Shown piece after piece: positions 52,307-60,257 of a stretch of 64,000 nucleotides of DNA. The position numbers and the translations under genes were made by a program. The stretch is from Panacagrimonas sp046594215 (lineage in GTDB: Bacteria; Pseudomonadota; Gammaproteobacteria; Nevskiales; Nevskiaceae): NCBI GenBank assembly GCA_046594215.1, contig JBKJPX010000007.1:62001-126000 (forward strand), given 5' to 3'. Position 1 is the stretch's first letter. Every line of letters begins with the position of its first letter. Under the pieces are notes generated by a model. The model saw only the letters and a list, made by a program, of their open reading frames with translations, ran no database searches and had not been told where the DNA came from.

Positions 52307-52364
52307 TGGTCGGTGCCAGTGATCAGCAAGCGCGACTGACCACTGACACTGACCGCTGCTTCTA
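52304..52364. repeat. TAGAAG-bounded palindromic element, family 2, copy E
   Basis: This 61-base element lies between convergent genes. Arms 52307-52326 and 52336-52355 match at 16 of 20 positions when one is reverse-complemented. The right end, read on the minus strand, is TAGAAGCAGCGGTCAG, nearly identical to the left end of the element at 23138. Its outer triplets are the stop codons of the 115-residue gene and of purH. Confidence 0.75.
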
Positions 52365-53912
52365 GTGTCGGAAGTGACGTACGCCCGTGAACACCATCGC
52401 CATGCCGGCCTCGTCTGCGGCGGCGATCACTTCGCCGTCGCGCATTGAGCCGCCGGGCTGGATCACCGCCGCGATGCCGGCGGCTGCGGCCGCGTCGATG
52501 CCGTCGCGGAACGGGAAGAACGCGTCGGAAGCCATCACCGAGCCGCGCACGACGAGCTTCTCGTCGGCCGCCTTGATGCCGGCGATCTTCGCTGAGTACA
52601 CGCGGCTCATCTGGCCGGCGCCGATGCCGATGGTCTGGCGATTCTTCGCGTAGACGATTGCGTTGGACTTCACGAACTTCGCCACGCGCCAGCAGAACAG
52701 AAGGTCCTGGATCTCGGCGGTGGTGGGCGCGCGCTTCGTCACGACCTTGAGATCCTCCGCCGTCACTTCGCGATCGTCGCCGGTCTGGAGCAGCAGGCCG
52801 GAGCCGATGCGCTTCACGTCGTGACGGTTGCGGCCGTTGCCGGAAGGAATCGCCAGCACGCGCACATTGGTCTTGGTGGCGGTAACCTCCAGAGCGCTCT
52901 GATCGACACTGGGCGCCATGATCACCTCCACGAACTGGCGCCCGACGATGGCCTGTGCGGTGACGGCATCAAGCGGACGATTGAACGCGATGATGCCGCC
53001 GAAGGCCGAGGTCGGATCGGTGGCGTAGGCGAGCTCGTAGGCGGCCAGGATGCTGCTCCCCACGGCCACGCCGCAGGGATTGGCGTGCTTGACGATCACG
53101 CAGGCCGGCTCGGAGAACTCGCGCACGCACTCGAGCGCGGTGTCGGCATCCGCGAGGTTGTTGTAGCTCAGTTCCTTGCCCTGAAGCTGCTTGAACGTGG
53201 CCAGCGTGCCCGGCGCGGGATTCAGGTCGCGGTAGAACGCGGCCTGCTGGTGCGGGTTTTCGCCGTAGCGAAGGTCCTGCACCTTGATGAAGTTGCTGTT
53301 GGCCTGGGCCGGGAACTCCGCGCGCGTGCCGTCGGCCTGCAACGCCGAGAGGTAATCGCTGATCGCGGCGTCGTACTGCGCGATGCGGTTGAACGCGGCC
53401 ACCGACAGCCTGAAGCGTGTCTCGCGGCCGAGCTCACCGTGGCGGCTGAGTTCGTCCATCGCATCGCCGTACTGGTCCGGGTCGGTCAGCACCGCCACGT
53501 GGAGCCAGTTCTTCGCAGCCGAACGCACCATCGCGGGGCCGCCGATGTCGATGTTCTCGATCGCCTGGTCGAGCGTGCAGCCGGGCCTGGCCACGGTCTG
53601 CTCGAAGGGATAGAGGTTCACCACCAGCAGGTCGATGGGCGCGATGCCGTGCTCCTGCATCAGGCCGTCGTCGATGCCGCGACGCCCGAGCAGTCCTCCG
53701 TGGATCTTCGGATGCAGCGTCTTGACGCGGCCGTCCATCATCTCGGGAAAGCCGGTGTGTTCCGAAACCTCGCGAACGAGGAGTCCTGCCTCACGCAGCG
53801 CGCGGAACGTGCCGCCGGTGGAGAGGAGTTCGACGCCGAGCTGGACCAGTGCGCGTGCGAGTTCGACGAGGCCGGTCTTGTCCGAGACCGACAACAGAGC
53901 GCGATGGATCAT
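52362..53912 (-). CDS. purH: Bifunctional AICAR transformylase/IMP cyclohydrolase
   Basis: PurH does the last two steps of IMP synthesis. The 516-residue protein has the N-terminal cyclohydrolase domain (RALLSVSDKTGLVELARALV, DGRVKTLHPKIHGGLLGRR) and the C-terminal transformylase domain (QDLRYGENPHQQAAFYRD, CVIVKHANPCGVAVG, SVMASDAFFPFRDGID). The ATG overlaps the fis stop (ATGA). prmA-fis-purH is the order I associate with Xanthomonadales. Confidence 0.97.
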   Translation of the reverse strand: MIHRALLSVSDKTGLVELARALVQLGVELLSTGGTFRALREAGLLVREVSEHTGFPEMMDGRVKTLHPKIHGGLLGRRGIDDGLMQEHGIAPIDLLVVNLYPFEQTVARPGCTLDQAIENIDIGGPAMVRSAAKNWLHVAVLTDPDQYGDAMDELSRHGELGRETRFRLSVAAFNRIAQYDAAISDYLSALQADGTRAEFPAQANSNFIKVQDLRYGENPHQQAAFYRDLNPAPGTLATFKQLQGKELSYNNLADADTALECVREFSEPACVIVKHANPCGVAVGSSILAAYELAYATDPTSAFGGIIAFNRPLDAVTAQAIVGRQFVEVIMAPSVDQSALEVTATKTNVRVLAIPSGNGRNRHDVKRIGSGLLLQTGDDREVTAEDLKVVTKRAPTTAEIQDLLFCWRVAKFVKSNAIVYAKNRQTIGIGAGQMSRVYSAKIAGIKAADEKLVVRGSVMASDAFFPFRDGIDAAAAAGIAAVIQPGGSMRDGEVIAAADEAGMAMVFTGVRHFRH

Positions 53913-54184
53913 CGGGCCGGGGAAGTCGTCCGTGCGCCGATCTTGTGCTGGCGCAGCTTCTTGCGCAGCGTCGCGCGGTTCAGCCCGAGCACCTCGGCCG
54001 CCTTCGACTGGTTGTTGTCGCAATAGCGCAAGGTGGCGCGCAGCAGCGGCGGTTCCACCTGGTCGAGCACCGTCGTGTACAGGTCGATCGGTCGATGACC
54101 ATTCAGGCTGCGGAAGTAGTCGTCGATGCACTCGGCGACGGAATGGCTCAGAGGCTTGGTATCGACGTTCTTGTGAGCGGACAT
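53909..54184 (-). CDS. fis: DNA-binding protein Fis
   Basis: Fis is a nucleoid protein and global regulator. The 91-residue product has the N-terminal arm (PLSHSVAECIDDYFRSLNG), the dimer helix region and the C-terminal HTH motif NNQSKAAEVLGLNRATLRKKLRQH. Length matches E. coli Fis (98). It sits between prmA and purH; the E. coli partner gene dusB is absent. The stop overlaps the purH ATG. A TATGAT at 54248-54253 (minus strand) could be its own -10. Confidence 0.95.
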   Translation of the reverse strand: MSAHKNVDTKPLSHSVAECIDDYFRSLNGHRPIDLYTTVLDQVEPPLLRATLRYCDNNQSKAAEVLGLNRATLRKKLRQHKIGARTTSPAR

Positions 54185-54247
54185 TCTAGGGTCGCCCTGT
54201 AAGCCCGGAGGAACCCCATCCGGACGGTCTTGCGAAAAAGGGGCGCA

Positions 54248-54253
54248 ATCATA
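54248..54253 (-). promoter_or_regulatory. Candidate -10 box upstream of fis
   Basis: On the minus strand TATGAT lies 63 bases before the fis ATG in the 125-base gap after prmA. At the usual 17-base spacing only a weak TTTTCT is seen as -35, so support is limited. Confidence 0.3.
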
Positions 54254-54309
54254 GCGCCAGATTCGTGGGCAGAAAATGCCCTCTTCGGACGAGCCCAAAA
54301 TCCTGCCCG

Positions 54310-55185
54310 TCAGCGCTTCTTCGCCGCGATGCGCGTCCAGCCCTCGCGCGAGACGTCGGGTTCGAAATCGAAGGCGGCGGCGTAGGCGGCACGCACGTCC
54401 TCGGCCTGTCGGTCGAGCAGGCCGGCCAGCACGATGCGGCCGCCGCGCTTCAGGCTTCCGCCCAACAACGGCGCGAGTTCGATGAGGGGGCGCGCGAGGA
54501 TGTTGGCGAGCACGACGTCGGCCGCGAACGGCGTGAACAGGGCGTCGTGCTCGAGTGCGCGCATGCCGTCCTGCACGCCGTTCTGCCGCGCGTTGTCGCG
54601 CGTGGCGAGAATCGCCTGCGGGTCGATGTCCACGGCGGTGCAGCGCCGCGCACCCAGCTTGAGCGCGGCGATGCCGAGGATGCCGCTGCCGCAGCCGAAG
54701 TCGAGGATCTCGAGACCGGCCACGTCGTTGCGCGCGATCCAGTCCAGGCACAGCGCTGTGCTCGGATGCGTGCCGGTGCCGAAGGCCAGGCCCGGGTCGA
54801 GCAGCAGGGTCGCGCAGCCCGCTTCGTCGACGCGCTTCTCGTGCGGACACACCCACAGGCGTTCGCCGAACTTCATCGGCGCCACGTCCTTGAGCCAGAC
54901 GCGCACCCAGTCCTGGTCTTCGAGGCGCTCGCTGGACAGGTCCAGCGACGCGCCGTCGGGAAGGTACTCGCGCAGGTTCGCGGCGATGCGGGTGGCATCG
55001 GCGTTCACGTCGAACAGCCCGATGACCACGGTGTGCGACCACAGGGGCGTGGCACCCGGAGCCGGTTCCAGCACCGGGTCGTCGCCGGCGTCGACGAGGC
55101 TCACGCTGATCGCATCGCTGGCGAGCATCAGCTCCTCGGCGAACTCGGGGTGTGCGGACAGCACGCGGATCTGCAGGAAGGCCAT
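54310..55185 (-). CDS. prmA: Ribosomal protein L11 methyltransferase
   Basis: PrmA trimethylates L11. The 291-residue protein starts MAFLQIRVLSAHPEFAEELM and has the substrate-recognition domain followed by the methyltransferase core: LLLDPGLAFGTGTHPSTALCL, ILDFGCGSGILGIAALKLGA and VLANILARPLIELAP. The ATG at 55185 opens the family start. It is the first gene of the prmA-fis-purH run and is divergent from the MATE gene. Confidence 0.96.
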   Translation of the reverse strand: MAFLQIRVLSAHPEFAEELMLASDAISVSLVDAGDDPVLEPAPGATPLWSHTVVIGLFDVNADATRIAANLREYLPDGASLDLSSERLEDQDWVRVWLKDVAPMKFGERLWVCPHEKRVDEAGCATLLLDPGLAFGTGTHPSTALCLDWIARNDVAGLEILDFGCGSGILGIAALKLGARRCTAVDIDPQAILATRDNARQNGVQDGMRALEHDALFTPFAADVVLANILARPLIELAPLLGGSLKRGGRIVLAGLLDRQAEDVRAAYAAAFDFEPDVSREGWTRIAAKKR

Positions 55186-55352
55186 GGCGACCGGCACGGT
55201 TTGAAGCGGGACGCGGATGGTAGTGCCAATGGAGGATGGCAACCGGTCGCGCGGAGCGAGTACCCGCGATGAATGCTTCTGAACGTGACCGAACTGCTGG
55301 AGCCGGTTCTTCCTTAAACTCCGCGGCCCCCGATCCGCACGACGCTGTCCGG

Positions 55353-56714
55353 ATGCCACTCTCACTCGCCAGCCTGCGCGCCGAAATGCGCGCCAACCTG
55401 CGCCTCGCGCTGCCGCTGATCGCGGCGCAGCTCACGTTCGTGAGCATGGGGACCGTGGACGCGATCTTTGCCGGCCAGCTCGGCGTGTCGGAGCTCGCGT
55501 CCGTCGCCGTGGGCAGCAACATCTGGTTCCTGAGCCTGGTCATGTTCATGGGCGTGGCCATGGCGGTGTCGCCGATCGTGGCGCAGCGTCTGGGTGCGGG
55601 ACAGTCTTCCGAGCGGATCGGGCGCTTCCTGCGGGGAACCTTGCTGCTGGCGGTGCTGCTGGGCGGGATCTGGCTCTGCCTGATGCTGCTGGCGGCCGGG
55701 CCGGTGCTCACGCTGCTCGACCTGGACGCACGCACCGCCGGTTTCGCGCGCCAGTACGTCTTCGCCATGGCCTGGTCCGCGCCGCCGCTGTGCCTGTGCT
55801 TCTTCCTGCGAAACGGCGCCGAGGGCCATGGCCTGGCGCGCGTGCCGCTGGCGGCCGGCGTCGTCGGCCTGTGCACCAACGCGGGCTTCGCCTGGTTGCT
55901 GATGTATGGACACGGCCCATTCCCGCCGATGGGTCCCGAGGGATGCGGATGGGCCACGGTGATCGGTTCCTGCGCGATGCTGGCCGTGTACGTGGGCTGC
56001 TACGCCGCCTCGTCGCGACTGCGCGCGCTGCGCATGTTTCGGCCGGGGCTTCCGCGCATCGATCGGGAAACCCTGGAGGTGTTCAAGGTGGGCCTGCCGG
56101 TGGCCGCAATCCTCGCTGCGGAAGTCTGGCTGTTTTGCATCGGTGCGCTGCTGATGGCGCGCTTCGGTGCGGACGCGGTGGCCGCGCACCAGATCGCGAT
56201 CAACTTCGCCTCGCTGTGCTTCATGGTGCCCACCGCCATCGGCATGGCGACCACGGTGCGCGTAGGCCACGCCGCCGGTGCGGGCGATCGCGTGGGCGTG
56301 GCGCTGCGCGGTCGTGCGGGCATCCTGCTCGGTGTTGCGTTCGCGGCGATGTCGGCGACCCTGATGGCGCTGGCGCCCGGCGCGATCGTGTCGGTCTACA
56401 CCGACGCCACGCACCTGGCCGGACCGGCCGCGCGCTTCCTGACTTTCGCCGCGATCTTCCAGATATTCGACTGCGTGCAGGCCACGAGCAACGGCGCGCT
56501 GCGCGGCCTCAAGGACACGCGCGTGCCGATGACCTTGACCTTGTTCGCGTACTGGGTCATCGGCATGCCGCTGGCTGCGGGCCTGGCGTTCTGGACCGAC
56601 GTGGGACCGGCCGGAATCTGGTGGGGCTTCATCGCTGGTCTCGCGGTCGCGGCGGTGGGACTCGCCGCGCGCTTCCATGCGCGTACTACTTTCGCCGCCA
56701 CCCTCGTTGAGTAG
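55353..56714 (+). CDS. MATE family multidrug efflux transporter
   Basis: The 453-residue protein has about 12 helices in two similar halves. RLALPLIAAQLTFVSMGTVD and FMGVAMAVSPIVAQRLGAGQ are typical of the NorM branch; AVAAHQIAINFASLCFMVP and GHAAGAGDRVG-like sequence mark the second half. It should export cationic drugs with Na+ or H+. ATG 55353 was chosen since TTAAACT at about 55314 looks like a -10; in-frame ATG at 55269 and 55236 would add a polar tail. Confidence 0.9.
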   Translation: MPLSLASLRAEMRANLRLALPLIAAQLTFVSMGTVDAIFAGQLGVSELASVAVGSNIWFLSLVMFMGVAMAVSPIVAQRLGAGQSSERIGRFLRGTLLLAVLLGGIWLCLMLLAAGPVLTLLDLDARTAGFARQYVFAMAWSAPPLCLCFFLRNGAEGHGLARVPLAAGVVGLCTNAGFAWLLMYGHGPFPPMGPEGCGWATVIGSCAMLAVYVGCYAASSRLRALRMFRPGLPRIDRETLEVFKVGLPVAAILAAEVWLFCIGALLMARFGADAVAAHQIAINFASLCFMVPTAIGMATTVRVGHAAGAGDRVGVALRGRAGILLGVAFAAMSATLMALAPGAIVSVYTDATHLAGPAARFLTFAAIFQIFDCVQATSNGALRGLKDTRVPMTLTLFAYWVIGMPLAAGLAFWTDVGPAGIWWGFIAGLAVAAVGLAARFHARTTFAATLVE

Positions 56715-56729
56715 ACTTTCCGCACGCAC

Positions 56730-57989
56730 ATGCCGGAAGCCTTTTTGTCTTCCCATCCGCTCAGGTTGCTGCTGATCGAGGACTCTTTCGCGGTCGCCCG
56801 CGAACTGCAGGGGCTGTTGCGCGGTGTCGAAGGCGAGACGCTGCAGTTCCTTCACGTGGAGACGCTCGGCCAGTCGCTCGAGCTGCTCGGCCCGCGGCGT
56901 GTGCGCTTCGACTGCCTGCTCGTGAACCTGCGCCTGTCGGATGCCGAAGGCCTGGCGGCAGTGCGTCGCCTGCGCGCGGTCGAACCGCTGACCGCGATCG
57001 TCGTGCTCGCCTCGCCGGAAGATCGTGGCCAGGCCTTCGAGGCCCTGCGCCACGGCGCGCAGGAAGTGCTGATCACGCCCTGGCTGCGCACGGCGGACGC
57101 GGTGCAGGACCTGCAACGCCTGATTCGCGGAGCGATGGAACGTGGCGCGACGCGGGTCGCTCGCGAAGCCGAACCGCCGTCCGCCGAGGCGTCGTCCGAA
57201 GGGCAGGTGTTCCCGCGTGAAGAGGAAACCGCCTTCGATCTGCGCTTCCAGCCCTGGGCCGAGACCGTGGGCAGAAGCGTCCACGGTGTGGAAGCCATGC
57301 TCGTGTCGCGTGCCACGCACGGGTCGCCGCGCGAGCTGTTGAGCGCAGCCGAGAACCGCGGCGAACTCAACGCCCTCAGCCGCTGGCTACTGCGACGCAT
57401 AGCACCGCTGTGGCTGGAATGGCGGCGTCTCAGGATCGCGCCGCTGCGGGTTTCTGTGAACGTCGCGCCCAGCGAACTGCACGCACGCAACTTCGCGCAG
57501 TCGCGACTGGCGCTGGTCGAGGAGTTGGGGCTGCGTGCGGCCGAACTGCAGATCGAGCTCGCGGAAGACGCGTTGATCGGTGCGGATGTGAAGGCCCTGG
57601 GAGAGCTGCAGGCCCTGCGTGCGGCGGGCGTGCGCGTGGTCGCCGACAACGTCGGCCGTTCGCAGGTAGCGCTCCTCGCACTTGCACGGCTGCCTCTTGA
57701 CGGCGTGAAGCTCGATATCTCGCTGATGGAGTCGATCCGGCTCGGAGACCGCGCCTCGCGGGCGGCCATGCGCGGCACCGTGGCCTTCTGCTCGGAGATG
57801 GACATCGAGTGCTGCGCCGTTGGCGTCGAGATCGAGCCGGACATGGTGGCCGTGCGGGAACTGGGCGTGCCCTTCATGCAGGGGTACTGGCTGGCGCGAC
57901 CGCAGGTGCCCAAGGCGATGGCGGCCTGGCTGACACGGTGCCTGCGCGTACCGTTGCGGGCGGAGTCCGGGTCGAAACCCTCGGTCTGA
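56730..57989 (+). CDS. REC-EAL protein with degenerate motifs
   Basis: The 419-residue protein joins a receiver-like domain (about 10-130) to an EAL-like domain (about 165-405). In REC the acid pair E17-D18 is kept, but the phospho-acceptor position is N66 (LLVNLRLSD). In EAL the signature reads EAM (188-190), the metal pair DD is D306-N307 (ADNVGRS), and AEGVE is AVGVE with V364. N244, E276 and K327 remain. It is likely not an active c-di-GMP phosphodiesterase and may bind c-di-GMP or a partner protein. It starts 15 bases after the MATE stop. Confidence 0.85.
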   Translation: MPEAFLSSHPLRLLLIEDSFAVARELQGLLRGVEGETLQFLHVETLGQSLELLGPRRVRFDCLLVNLRLSDAEGLAAVRRLRAVEPLTAIVVLASPEDRGQAFEALRHGAQEVLITPWLRTADAVQDLQRLIRGAMERGATRVAREAEPPSAEASSEGQVFPREEETAFDLRFQPWAETVGRSVHGVEAMLVSRATHGSPRELLSAAENRGELNALSRWLLRRIAPLWLEWRRLRIAPLRVSVNVAPSELHARNFAQSRLALVEELGLRAAELQIELAEDALIGADVKALGELQALRAAGVRVVADNVGRSQVALLALARLPLDGVKLDISLMESIRLGDRASRAAMRGTVAFCSEMDIECCAVGVEIEPDMVAVRELGVPFMQGYWLARPQVPKAMAAWLTRCLRVPLRAESGSKPSV

Positions 57990-58071
57990 TCTCAGAACGA
58001 AACGTGCTGGCGGCACGCTCCTGCGCGGAGCAAGATGTCGGCCCTGTTGCCAACGCAAGGAGCCACACGCC

Positions 58072-58707
58072 ATGACGCTCAGACTCGGCGACATCGCCCC
58101 CGACTTCGAGGCCGACACCACCGAAGGCCACATCCGCTTCCACGACTGGCTCGGCAAGAGTTGGGGCGTGCTGTTCAGCCATCCCAAGAACTACACGCCG
58201 GTGTGCACCACCGAGCTCGGCTACACCGCCAAGCTCAAGGGCGAGTTCGACAAGCGCAACGTCAAGGCGATCGGATTGTCGGTGGACAAGCTCGAGGATC
58301 ATCACGGCTGGAGCAAGGACATCGAGCAGACGCAGGGCGTCGCGCTGAACTTCCCGCTGATCGCCGACGCGGACCGGAAGGTCGCCAACCTGTACGACAT
58401 GATCCATCCCAACGCGAGCGAAACCTTCACGGTACGCAGCGTGTTCGTGATCGATCACAACAGGAAAATCCGCCTGACGCTCACCTACCCGGCGAGCACC
58501 GGCCGCAACTTCGACGAGATCCTGCGCGTCATCGATTCCCTGCAGCTCACCGACAAGTACAAGGTGGCCACGCCGGTGAATTGGAAGCAGGGCGAGGACG
58601 TGATCATCGTGCCCTCGGTGAACAACGAGGACGCGAAGAAACTGTTCCCTGCCGGCTGGAAGGAGCTCAAGCCCTACCTGAGGTTGGTGCCGCAGCCCAA
58701 GGGCTAG
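58072..58707 (+). CDS. 1-Cys peroxiredoxin (Prx6 type)
   Basis: The 211-residue protein has the peroxidatic C45 in YTPVCTTELG and no other Cys, and a C-terminal extension (PVNWKQGEDVIIVPSVNNED) typical of the Prx6 group. It reduces peroxides in the cytoplasm; the electron donor is not clear from the sequence. Ribosome site AAGGAG precedes the ATG. It is convergent with the third cyclase gene; palindrome copy B lies between them. Confidence 0.93.
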   Translation: MTLRLGDIAPDFEADTTEGHIRFHDWLGKSWGVLFSHPKNYTPVCTTELGYTAKLKGEFDKRNVKAIGLSVDKLEDHHGWSKDIEQTQGVALNFPLIADADRKVANLYDMIHPNASETFTVRSVFVIDHNRKIRLTLTYPASTGRNFDEILRVIDSLQLTDKYKVATPVNWKQGEDVIIVPSVNNEDAKKLFPAGWKELKPYLRLVPQPKG

Positions 58708-58738
58708 CTGGCGGCCGCGCTTCCTCAATTCGTAGTCC

Positions 58739-58791
58739 GACGAAGTCCGGGACGCCGCCTCGATCGGTGAGCGGAAATCCCGGACCTCGTC
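58739..58791. repeat. Dispersed palindrome, family 1, copy B
   Basis: GACGAAGTCCGGGA (58739-58752) and TCCCGGACCTCGTC (58778-58791) are 14-base arms with one mismatch around a 25-base spacer. GTAGTCC precedes the left arm. It lies between the convergent peroxiredoxin and cyclase genes and may act as their shared terminator. Confidence 0.75.
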
Positions 58792-58809
58792 CGGGCTTCG
58801 AGCGTTGCC

Positions 58810-60180
58810 CTATGCGGACGTCCCGTCCCGCCCGAGCACCGCCTCGTTGGCGGCGCGAGCGAAGTGCAGCACCTCGCCCATGCCCTTGACGTGGACCAGG
58901 CCGCGCGCCACCAGGCCGCGTGCGCCGGCCAGTTCCACCGTGCGCACGTCCACCAGGATTTCGCCGCCCAGCGCGATGTCGCAAAGGCGCGAAGCGAGGT
59001 TCACCGCGGTGCCGATCGCGGTGTACTCGAGCTGCGAGGTCGAGCCGATGACACCCACCGTGACCACACCGCTCGAGACCCCGACACCGGCGGCCAGCGG
59101 AGTCTCCTGGCGCGACCACCGCCCCGTGATGCCCTCAGCCGCCAGCAGGACGCGCTGCGACAGTGCCAGGCCCCGCGTCGCGTGGTCGAACATCGGGATC
59201 GGCGCGCCGACCAGAATCATGATTCCGTCGCCGGCGAAGGTTTGGATCGTGGCCTCGTATTCGGCCACCTCGCGACCCACGGCCTCGTAGTACTCGCCGA
59301 GCAGCTGCGTGACCACGCCCGAATCGTGCAGGCCCGAAAAACGCGTGAAGCCGCGCAGGTCGCAGCACAGAACCGTGAGTTCCAGTTTCTGCGGCTGCAT
59401 CGTGTGGGCCAGCCCGCGCTCGGCGACCTGCTTGACCACTTCGCGCGACAGGAAGCGGCTCAGGAACTGGCCGCGTTCGCCCTGGATCGTGTGGTAGCGC
59501 AGCCCGCCGATCAGGAAGATGAAGAGCCCCGGCAGGCTGGTCAGCACGTTGTAGCCGGCCGGCAGCACGTAGTTGGCGAAGAAGAACGGCGCGGCGAGCG
59601 CCACGCACACCACGCGCTGGCGCTCGGCCTCGTCGATGCGCTGGCTGAAGACGATGAGCCCGACCGCGATCAGCAGCGAGCCCATCACACTCACGGGCGC
59701 CGCGAAGACCCAGAAGTACTCACCGCTGCAGCCGCTCTCCTTACCCAGGCAGAACAGGAACTGCGTCATGCGCTCGACGGGGTAGAGGCCCCCGAGCACG
59801 AGATACAACAGGGTCACGCCGGCGAACATCCACGTGCAGCGTCGTACCCAGGCCAATGCCCGCTTCGTCGGCTGCGCGGCGTGCGCCACGCGGATCATCC
59901 ACAGGAACAGGCCGATCATGACCAGCGCATCGAGGATCGGCAGCTGCACCAGCCACCAGATGTCGTGGCCGTCGGGGTGCAGCACGTGCTGCGCCGGATA
60001 CGAGGCGTTCGCAATGCCGACCATGGCCACGGCAAAGGCCAGCGCGCGGGTCGCGCGCGAGCGCGGATCGCCCAGGAAATACGTGATCGCCACGCCCAGC
60101 CCCGAGGCGCCGACGACTGCCGCGACCACGACGACGGCGTCCTCGTCCATCGGGAACCGGAAGAAATCCGCGTATTGCAT
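58810..60180 (-). CDS. Membrane class III nucleotide cyclase, paralog 3
   Basis: The 456-residue protein repeats the build of the two tandem cyclases at 26.9-29.7 kb: about seven helices, the linker GERGQFLSRFLSREVVKQVA, and a class III cyclase domain. The metal Asp in CCDLRGFT and FAGDGIMILVG and the NLASRLC Asn/Arg are kept. The purine-selecting Lys position carries T314 (IQTFAGDG), and the selecting Asp carries E385 (LEYTAIG). It differs from paralogs 1 and 2, which have KD there. The C-terminus ends in a short extra tail. Divergent from ilvD. Confidence 0.85.
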   Translation of the reverse strand: MQYADFFRFPMDEDAVVVVAAVVGASGLGVAITYFLGDPRSRATRALAFAVAMVGIANASYPAQHVLHPDGHDIWWLVQLPILDALVMIGLFLWMIRVAHAAQPTKRALAWVRRCTWMFAGVTLLYLVLGGLYPVERMTQFLFCLGKESGCSGEYFWVFAAPVSVMGSLLIAVGLIVFSQRIDEAERQRVVCVALAAPFFFANYVLPAGYNVLTSLPGLFIFLIGGLRYHTIQGERGQFLSRFLSREVVKQVAERGLAHTMQPQKLELTVLCCDLRGFTRFSGLHDSGVVTQLLGEYYEAVGREVAEYEATIQTFAGDGIMILVGAPIPMFDHATRGLALSQRVLLAAEGITGRWSRQETPLAAGVGVSSGVVTVGVIGSTSQLEYTAIGTAVNLASRLCDIALGGEILVDVRTVELAGARGLVARGLVHVKGMGEVLHFARAANEAVLGRDGTSA

Positions 60181-60257
60181 GAAGAGATTCTAGTTCGGGG
60201 CGCCGCCTGCAATTAGAATTCACGCCCCGTCGGCCCGGCGGGCCCCAGGTGTATTCC

